From Phyto melanocephala (Eukaryota > Arthropoda > Insecta > Diptera > Rhinophoridae): 64,000 bases of DNA. Within the stretch, counting starts at the first letter, position 1. Each line of letters begins with the position of its first letter. Of the stretch, positions 56,736 to 64,000 are shown in pieces. The stretch spans positions 12,437,474-12,501,473 of the forward strand of contig OW799236.1 in NCBI GenBank assembly GCA_941918925.1. Reading direction: 5' to 3'. Position numbers and translations under genes: made by a program. Under the pieces are notes generated by a model. That model saw only the letters and a list, made by a program, of their open reading frames with translations. It made no database searches and was not told where the DNA came from.

Positions 56736-57643
56736 AAAGAAAATTTGAAATCGACTGGTATCCTCAAACATAACATAACTCAGGCCAACGCTAAATTCAA
56801 CTACCCCTACTAGCAAACCCTTTTGTTTATTTTCTTTAAAAAAAAAATAAATCTATTACATACAATTCATTTTATTCACTTAAATTCTCTTTTGTTTATA
56901 AACTGTTGCCTATTTACAGGCTTTTACATATAAATAAGCGTAATAAAATGTTTTTGTAATATGCTAATTTTATTACAAAAATTTCGTTCAAACAAAATAA
57001 TAATAAATTAAAAAAAAATATATATTTATTTATATATTTTATTAATGCACACTAATGGCTGTAATATGTTGCACTTAGCTCACAAGGTAAAAAAAAAATA
57101 TATATGTAATTTGTAATTAAAAACATAAAAAACAGGGAAATGCAAAAATATAGAAGTACCAGTATAATAAAACTTTAATGTTTTATTATTATTTTTAATA
57201 TAATATTAAAATTGTTTTTATTGTCGACTAAAACGTACATCACATAAATGAAAAACAAAGTTAAATTTTTTTTCTTGGCTCATTCCTGGAAAATGTTTAA
57301 CAATTTCTACAAACACATGAACAGCATATTAACACTTATTTAAAAAAAAAAATAATAATAAAGTAGCAACAATGCGATGTATATAAATAGAATTGTGTAG
57401 GTAAATAAAAGCTCTGGTATTTGTGTAAAGGTGTGACTCTGCTTATGCCTGAATGTGAGATTGTAATATTTTGCTACTGTAATAGTTCAAGTTTTTAATT
57501 TTTGTTATTGCAATTAACTTCAGCCATTGAGGGAGAAAAAAAAGAGTTTCCATTAAAAATACTCTAGAGCCATGACACACACTTATAATGTACTAGTACA
57601 TAGCAGTTGTGTAAAAGTATGTTTTATACAAGTTTCAGTTACA
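56736..57643. other. Very AT-rich DNA
   Basis: Nothing supported. Confidence 0.45.
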
Positions 57644-57949
57644 CAGTGAAAGAGAAAACATCGTATAATCTTTATAAGTGCATGTACAAATATTTGGAGG
57701 ATAATTTTTTAATAAATTTGACCTGTAATATGATATACAATAAGTATATTCACAAAAACTCCGAAGAGTCGTATTGTCATAATTTCCTTAAGTTTTAAAA
57801 ATGAATGAAAATGTATTGTGTTTTTTATTGTAAAAATTTCAAACATTTTAAAACTTTAAAAAATTGTAATAATATGACAATACGACACCCGTTGAATACA
57901 CTAAATGTAAAATTATTTTATAAATTATCGAAACATTTTTCTCTCACTG
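57644..57949. mobile_element. Fold-back/MITE element with nested inverted repeats
   Basis: Outer ends CAGTGAAAGAGAAAACATCG (57644) and in reverse CAGTGAGAGAAAAATGTTTC (from 57949). Inner arms GTCGTATTGTCATA (57768) and its reverse complement TATGACAATACGAC (57873-57886), followed inward by AAGTTTTAAAAATG-type matches. 306 bp in total. The CAGTG ends fit hAT-like or related DNA transposons, but no target duplication is clear. The 63-codon frame at 57607-57798 runs through it and is not a gene. Confidence 0.6.
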
Positions 57950-60900
57950 TAAATATTTCACACATTTTATAGATCTGACTAAAGGTATGAAATGTTGAGT
58001 GTATAGTAATATTATTTTTACATTTTTGCTTTTATTGTCATTACTGTGAAAGTAACAATCTAGTGTCGGTATATGGTTTTATTTTACGTTACCATGGATG
58101 ATTTTTTGACATTAAAGAATCAGCAACGTATTTCTGTACATTTACCGCTGTGCTTCGTATGCATTTGGGGGACAACATATTTGTATAAGTTGCAGGTTTC
58201 AAATCCCTGCAGATAAAGCGACTAGTCCATATGCGCATGTAAAGTATACTACGGAATGAACCAGGACTAGTTCAGAGGTCACCTAAATGTTTGGAGAAAC
58301 CAAAGGCGATTTAACATCACGATGTTCTAGACCTGAAACATATAACCCATTGCAGTAGTCTCAAAAATTACTTCCTGTCACTGCACGACCTGTAGATAAT
58401 CGCAAAAAAAAACACAAATACTAGTCGTTTAACGACAAATTCTTGTTTAAAAATTCTTTAGTTCAAGACATCAATACATTAGACCATGTTGTATGCAGTC
58501 CATTTCATTTACAATGAATCTTGTAGCCCAGTAGTAGTATTTTTTTTATCTGCAGGGTGCTACAACAGCCTGACTCTATGCTTAAACTTTTTATTTTGGT
58601 TGTTTATGATGGCTGCCAGTGTTGAAATGCTTGGTTTGTTATATTGTCTGTTTTGTTTTGTCTTCTGTTTCCTGCTACTTTTTCCCCCCATTTTTTCTTT
58701 TTGTTTAATTTTGACTTTACATCACTTGCACGTTTGAGTAAATATGAGTTCTGTTTTGCTGTTAAATATCAAGGTAAACTCTTTACACACATGCTTATGC
58801 ATACGTGTTTGTGTACGTAGCACGCATCCTTTACTTTTCTTTATGTAGATTCTGTCTTGTACTCATGTATGTGCTTAACTCAAAAGAATTTAATGTCAGC
58901 TACATTAAAATTTGCTTAATTTTTTGTTTTGCTACATTCATTATAAGCGAGGCATGTGAGGCAAGGTTTAGAAAATCGTCATTACAAATTTTCTTTATAA
59001 ATGAGATTTAAATCATTATTTTAAGAGCTTAAATTAGTACGTTAAAGACGAGAAAATACTAGATTTGTCTAGCAATTAACTTAATTTTCCCTTTTCGTAT
59101 ATTCAGTGTTTTAAAAAGTCTAACGATTAACGAATCTATTTTAACCTGTTCCGAAGTTCTTGTTAACCTCTTTATTATTGCAACTTTTGGCAACACTGTT
59201 TGAATATGACAAAATTTACATTCATATTAAAATTAAAAAACAAACTAAAAACTGTTGATGGTCCTTTGGCTGTATTAGAGATTTAGCTTAGAGTACTTGC
59301 TTTATTCTGCATACAGAACTAAAGTGAAGTAATTATGGTAAAAAATATCTACAGTTTTAAAAGATGTTCAAAACAGGCAGGCTTCTTTTCCAGCTTTAGC
59401 AAAATATAAAGTAATATTTTAAATGCATAAAAAATATTTCTTTTTTACAAACAAAGTAAATGAGGGGTTTAATTTTTAAATGGAAAATTTTTATAATTAA
59501 AATAAGTGGTGAAACACAACTCAAAAGGAAATAGGTGAAACTTAAATTAAATAAAATAAATATAAAATCTAAAAATGTACTGGAATAACACTAAAATTAA
59601 AAAATAGAACTAAACCTGAATGCATGGGAACTAAAACTTAAAACTGGTCTACGCACAAATGAACTATGGATAAATATGTTTACTACAGATATATAATATT
59701 GATACAGAATAAGTGTTACTATTGGATTTTAATTCCGTTAGTTTGGTTAATATTAATTTAAATTTAATTTCCTATTTTAATTTGTATAATTTACTTCAGG
59801 GCTTTCATTACAACTTGCTGTTAGTTAAAGGTATGATTTTGTGTTTTAGTTTAACCTACCAAGTTAAATGAACTTATCTTTAACTTATCATTTACTTTAA
59901 ATTAAAGTGAAGTCCTTGAAATTGTTTAACAGTCCGATAAAATAAATAAATATTAATAAAGTTATTTTAATAAAGGCCTTTAGTCTTGATTGAGATTTTA
60001 TTTTACAACTTTTGTAATATTGAAGGTTTGAACAATTCACAATTAAAATTAAAATAAATTAAGTAATTAAATTAAAACAAATTTTTCCAATATAAATATG
60101 AGGAAACTACAGCAAGTAGTAGGTAGCAGAACACAAAGAATACATGAGTGAATATCAAGTTTAATTAAATAAAAATGAAATATTAAAATAATTTTTCAAC
60201 AATTGAGAGTATTTTAATTGAATTAACTTTTGGCATACAATAAAAACAATCCCGGTTTATTTAAATAAAACAAATCAACGCATACACAAGGGACAAGCTT
60301 TACAATATAATTTAAATATCCTCTTTTCCCTTCTCCGAAATCCGCGCTTAGTTTAAACAGTGAAAAATTCATGATAAAAATTATAGCCAATTCGGAACCA
60401 TAATATGATCAAAACAAATAAATGATATGTTAAAATTTTATGGCCATAATGGTTTATTTAGCAGTAATTAGAGATCATTTTATGATAATTTGAAATATTT
60501 TATGTTATCATATTATGATTGTATGGAATTAATTTATGATCACATGGGATTATGTTATATATATATCATATAAAAGATTTAGTTTAATTATAAATAGTAT
60601 GAAGATATCATGATACTCCTTTTTAACTTATAATGATAAATAGGAAGCCTAAAATGTTTTAAAAAAAATTCTTGAATACAATCATAGTTTGTTGCCCTTA
60701 ACTAAAAATTACCGCACCATGTTTTTTCTTTGTGTCTAAAAATCAGGTTTATACATAAGTCGGGGACCTGCTATAGGTTATTAATATTATTCATGAATGA
60801 AATTAGAATATAAACATGGATTTTCATTCAATAAGATTTATTTTATTTCTTAATACATGCAGCTTAAGATGAAGTACTAAAACTAGCAATTATTTGCTGC

Positions 60901-61545
60901 GCTCTATTTGTTTTTATTAACTTTTTGAATACAAACATTTTATTATTAAACCAAAAAAAAAACTAACGTAGAATATGATGTTAGAAAGACTTAAATCCGA
61001 CATAATTTAAAGATTTCTGACGAGTTGCTAAACAAAGTGGAGTAAGTCATCCCCAAGTTACGACAAGATGTTTGGAGCAGCATCTTCAGAAATCTCAAGC
61101 TTTACAAAAAGAATTTGAATGTGACTATAATGGATACAAAATAAAAAATAGTGATTATTTAGGGAAAAACAAAAACTTTCAGTTCGTTTAAAGCTATCGA
61201 TTACGAAAAAGGAAGGCAAAAGTTTATGAGAATTTATTATCCCATTTACTTTCTTCTATTTGAAATTAACATCACGTTAAATCATTTAAAATTATGTATA
61301 ATGGTGAAATTTATTAAACGGTTTTGGTAAAATAATTAATTGAGAACCGAAAACTATTACCATTTTAACATCCATGAAAGTGTGTATTCTTCCTAGTGCA
61401 CATACTTTAGATTAATGTAAGGCTTCATATTTCAAAATTCAACTTATAAGTGCAAATAAGTGTTGCCCGTTTTCTTTTAGTATTTTTAACGTTTTTGAAT
61501 TATTATAGAAATATTTTATAGCAAATATAAAATTATATGGGAGCA
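57950..61545. other. Mostly AT-rich DNA without recognised genes
   Basis: A less AT-rich patch at about 58080-58400 has no readable protein motif. Around 60395-60620 the words ATAATATGAT and ATGATCA recur on both strands. The T-rich frame at 58486-58737 encodes a low-complexity hydrophobic peptide and I do not call it. Confidence 0.4.
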
Positions 61546-61600
61546 AAACCCTCGGAGGACCCAAGTGAGCTATGCCTTCGGGCGGCTGCCGGATCTAAAA
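61546..61600 (+). mobile_element. 3' end scrap of a non-LTR retrotransposon (16.8-kb family)
   Basis: CTCGGAGGACCCAAGTGAGC then TATGCCTTCGGGCGGCTGCC matches 16796-16836 (CTTGGTGGACCCAATTGGGA, TATGCCTTCATGCAGCTGCC). No coding sequence is left upstream. Confidence 0.5.
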
Positions 61601-61944
61601 TAAGTATGACATGCCCACTTTTACGCCTACATCCCATTTAAGGCCTTTAAATTCATATATTTTCTGCTAAGGCATATATTTTAGATCAATTTTTAAAAGG
61701 TTTTCAAAAATAAAAATAATATTGATACATTTACTTCTACCATCTTACTTCTTTTTGTTATACCAAAATAGTTTTTAGATTAAATTACACCTACTTTAGT
61801 TAAACAAATTTACAAATGTTAAATTGTTATGACGCAATGAAACAATCGTCAATATTGAAATTTAAGATTTGCCCTACAGCCTTAATTTTTAGGAATTTGG
61901 TTCTTTGTTTTAATAAAATTTTACAAATGATTTGCGGGACTTAC

Positions 61945-62105
61945 AGAACAAACGTCAACAAATTTTTGGCATCCAGCTGTAGAGCAGTACCCTTAATTAG
62001 TTGTTCTAACACGATAGACTGAACTGGCAATCTGTGGACCTGCTGCGTGGCAACATTTGTGGACACTTGTCTACTGTCGCACTGCACACTTAATGACTTT
62101 AAATT
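61945..62105 (-). other. Exon-like or decayed-element island
   Basis: The minus strand has an open frame from the area near 62105 through VQCDSRQVSTNVATQQVHRL, PVQSIVLEQLIKGTALQLDA and KNLLTF, ending at a consensus donor TCT/GTAAGT (61939-61947 region). AT-rich sequence with TTTAAATTTAAAG lies upstream, though without a strong pyrimidine tract. GC content is visibly above the surroundings. It could be an internal exon, a retroelement piece or a conserved non-coding block; I do not recognise the peptide. Confidence 0.25.
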
Positions 62106-62109
62106 TAAA

Positions 62110-64000
62110 ATAATGCATTTAATATGTATAAAAAGTAATTGAAACAAATTGCAAAAAATGATAACATGACAAGAGTTATACATATTTAATATTGGGAGGT
62201 CTTATTTGTGGGAAAAACATACAATATAACTCCATTAAATCTGTGGTTAAATATGGGTTTAAATTAATATTGTTTCCTCTAATTAAATATTTTAACTGAA
62301 AGGAATTTAATAAAAAACATTAAACCATAAAACCCCTAAAAGTATGCAATTATATATGATTTTATTAATAACCTCACCACAAAATTTATTAGAACGTTGA
62401 AACGAACGCTGAAAGTTCTTATTTTGTAAAATTAATTTGTTTTAATAATTTAAAGCATACCTTTAGTTATTATTTCACAAATTGCTAATCATTGTTTATA
62501 TTTTCAAATGCATTTAAGTTTTTTTTTCAGTTTGTTATTATTTGCAATTAATACTGTACTGGCACTTTATGTTAGATGTTTTTGTTTTGTTGTTTTCTAT
62601 TTGTATGTTTGCTTTTAATTTTTTTCATTGCTTTGTTTATATTCAGCGGTTAATTTTAATGAAATTTAATTTGACATAAAAAAATAGGGGGAAAAAATAA
62701 AAGTACGGCTACATTAATACTGTTATTATACAAAACACTAACTTTACGTAATTATTGCAAGTAATACTAGGCCAGTCAAAGAGCTGGAAATAAAGAAGTA
62801 AATTTTAAGGCAGAATTAGTTTGTGCCAAGGCATATTTATACAGGAACGTATATTCAACGTTATATTGATACCAAAAAGGCAACTTTTTAGGAGATGTTT
62901 TCTGTCAAGGTAAATTCATATATCAGGGATGGAAAAGTCGTTATAGTCCGTTTAATAAAAAAAAATGATTTAATAAAGGTTATATATTAGGGAAACCCAT
63001 GATGAAGGGTTTAGAAACAACGAATATAAATAATTTTAATTTATTTGCTATCAGAAACGAAAATCTCATTTTTCGTCCCTACATAACTAAAGAAATTTAG
63101 GCAAATTTAAAAAAAAAATTACATTTGGCTTCCCGATTTGCAGTTGCGACGAGGTTACCTGTATAAATACTGTTTCTATTCAATTGAACACCTGTATGTG
63201 AGGTATAATGTCGCTTTTCGTTCTGTTCCGTTTGGAACAAATCTGTTGAAGATAGAATTCAACGTTAAGTGACAGTAGCTGATATTTGAAAGGTGGCTAC
63301 AGTAGACAACCTAACTTTGTCTAAAGACGAAGCCTGACACTACAAACACAATTTTTTTTGTATATGAATTTTAATGAGAAATATATATATAAAACAAATA
63401 TAATAAGCTTTTTCTGTATGGTTGCCTTGTAAAGTAAGGCAGATAAGTTTTTACGGAAGAAATAACTACCAAAATCAAACAACTGAACGGCATATCACAG
63501 AACGACAACAGAAAGTAAAGAGTAGTGAAGCCTTTACATGTAGACAGGGTTTGAAAAATAAAAAATCAAGTCACCTAAACAATTTCTTACATGGAAGGTA
63601 TTTAACTTACTTTTATGATTAGAATAACAGAAAGTTTGTGGAGGCTAATTATGTATTTTAACGTATTTTTCCTTCAAACATATTTTAATCACATTTGAAT
63701 ACTTCTGCTGTTTAAAATTTATATAAAAATGACTCAATAGTCAAAGTTACGTTTTTGCCACAACGTATTTTTTCTGTGCTGTGCTAACTGCTCTTGGTTT
63801 TCCAATCTCTCTTTTTTTAGTAAGTCATTACGAAAAGCCTTTAATATTCGACCTTAATCCGTTTATCTGGTCTGCATTGTTCTCGCTGTTACTTGTCAAT
63901 TTTTAATATGTACATACAAACAGTATTTTATGCCATTACATTATTACTGATAATAATCAGCTTTAGCTCTGTTTAATTTAATTTTTCCTTTAGCCGCTTG
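62110..64000. other. AT-rich DNA
   Basis: No supported gene. A small, less AT-rich island at about 63130-63330 includes CTGTATAAATACTG (TATA-like) and repeated TTCCGTTTGGAAC-type symmetry; its nature is unclear. Confidence 0.35.

Noticed and set aside
58190..58215. T-arm-like stem GCAGGTTTCAAATCCCTGC suggesting a tRNA
   Set aside because: The loop is 9 nt rather than 7, and there is no A box or acceptor pairing at tRNA spacing.
58486..58737. 83-codon hydrophobic frame resembling a membrane protein
   Set aside because: Generated by a T-rich strand; low complexity, no splice or promoter context, and similar frames occur throughout the window.

Overview
This window looks like AT-rich, repeat-laden intergenic and/or intronic DNA of a higher fly (Cyclorrhapha, plausibly a calyptrate such as a blow fly or house fly relative). 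The basis is the repeat content: several copies of a GTCY-bearing mini-me/DINE-1-like repeat, Helitron-like elements carrying GGGCGTGGC modules, Tc1/mariner and pogo/Tigger fossils, and RNase H-bearing and CR1/Jockey-type non-LTR retrotransposon fragments. The host assignment is inference. There is no prokaryotic signal, rRNA, CRISPR array or complete host gene that I can recognise.

The only long open reading frame (758 codons, minus strand, 23280-25556) is the reverse transcriptase of a 5'-truncated CR1/Jockey-type non-LTR retrotransposon. It ends in a TAAA-type tail near 23040, and its endonuclease part is broken upstream. Other protein-coding traces are decayed transposon pieces: RNase H and CCHC-type tails at about 7.5, 16.6, 18.9, 21.3, 32.3 and 51.4 kb, an RT thumb at 55.5 kb, an RTE-like tail at 20.4 kb, three internally deleted mariner-type elements at 27.5, 45.7 and 53.3 kb, and a Tigger remnant at 2.6 kb. 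The best host-gene hint is a splice-acceptor-plus-open-frame at 27131-27227 that would be a terminal exon. A second exon-like, GC-richer island lies at about 61945-62100 (minus strand).

Layout. 0-7 kb: mini-me-like element split by a Helitron-like insertion, then a Tigger remnant and a second, inverted Helitron-like copy. 7-10 kb: tRNA-derived SINE and RNase H retroelement tails. 12.6-13.8 kb: a perfect 609-bp tandem duplication. 16-22 kb: retroelement 3' ends, two of them inside an old direct duplication. 23-26 kb: the RT element. 27-28.4 kb: candidate exon, then a mariner fossil. 28.5-29.1 and 31.6-31.8 kb: a degenerate AGTTCT-type satellite, which returns on the opposite strand at 39.6-40.9, 43.3-43.5 and 51.2-51.4 kb. 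33.9-34.7 kb: a well-bounded Helitron-like element. 36.7-44.5 kb: several short inverted-repeat elements (MITEs). 45-54 kb: three mini-me-like copies, two of them carrying mariner insertions. 55-58 kb: an RT fragment, a 159-bp tandem repeat and a fold-back element. 58-64 kb: mostly unremarkable AT-rich DNA.

The window therefore records layered transposon activity rather than a gene pathway. The most noteworthy items are the flawless 609-bp tandem duplication (recent event or assembly artefact), the dispersed degenerate hexamer satellite, the regularly spaced GGGCGTGGC modules in two different Helitron-like families, and several apparently unlabelled TIR/fold-back families. All comparisons were made by eye, without alignment or database searches.
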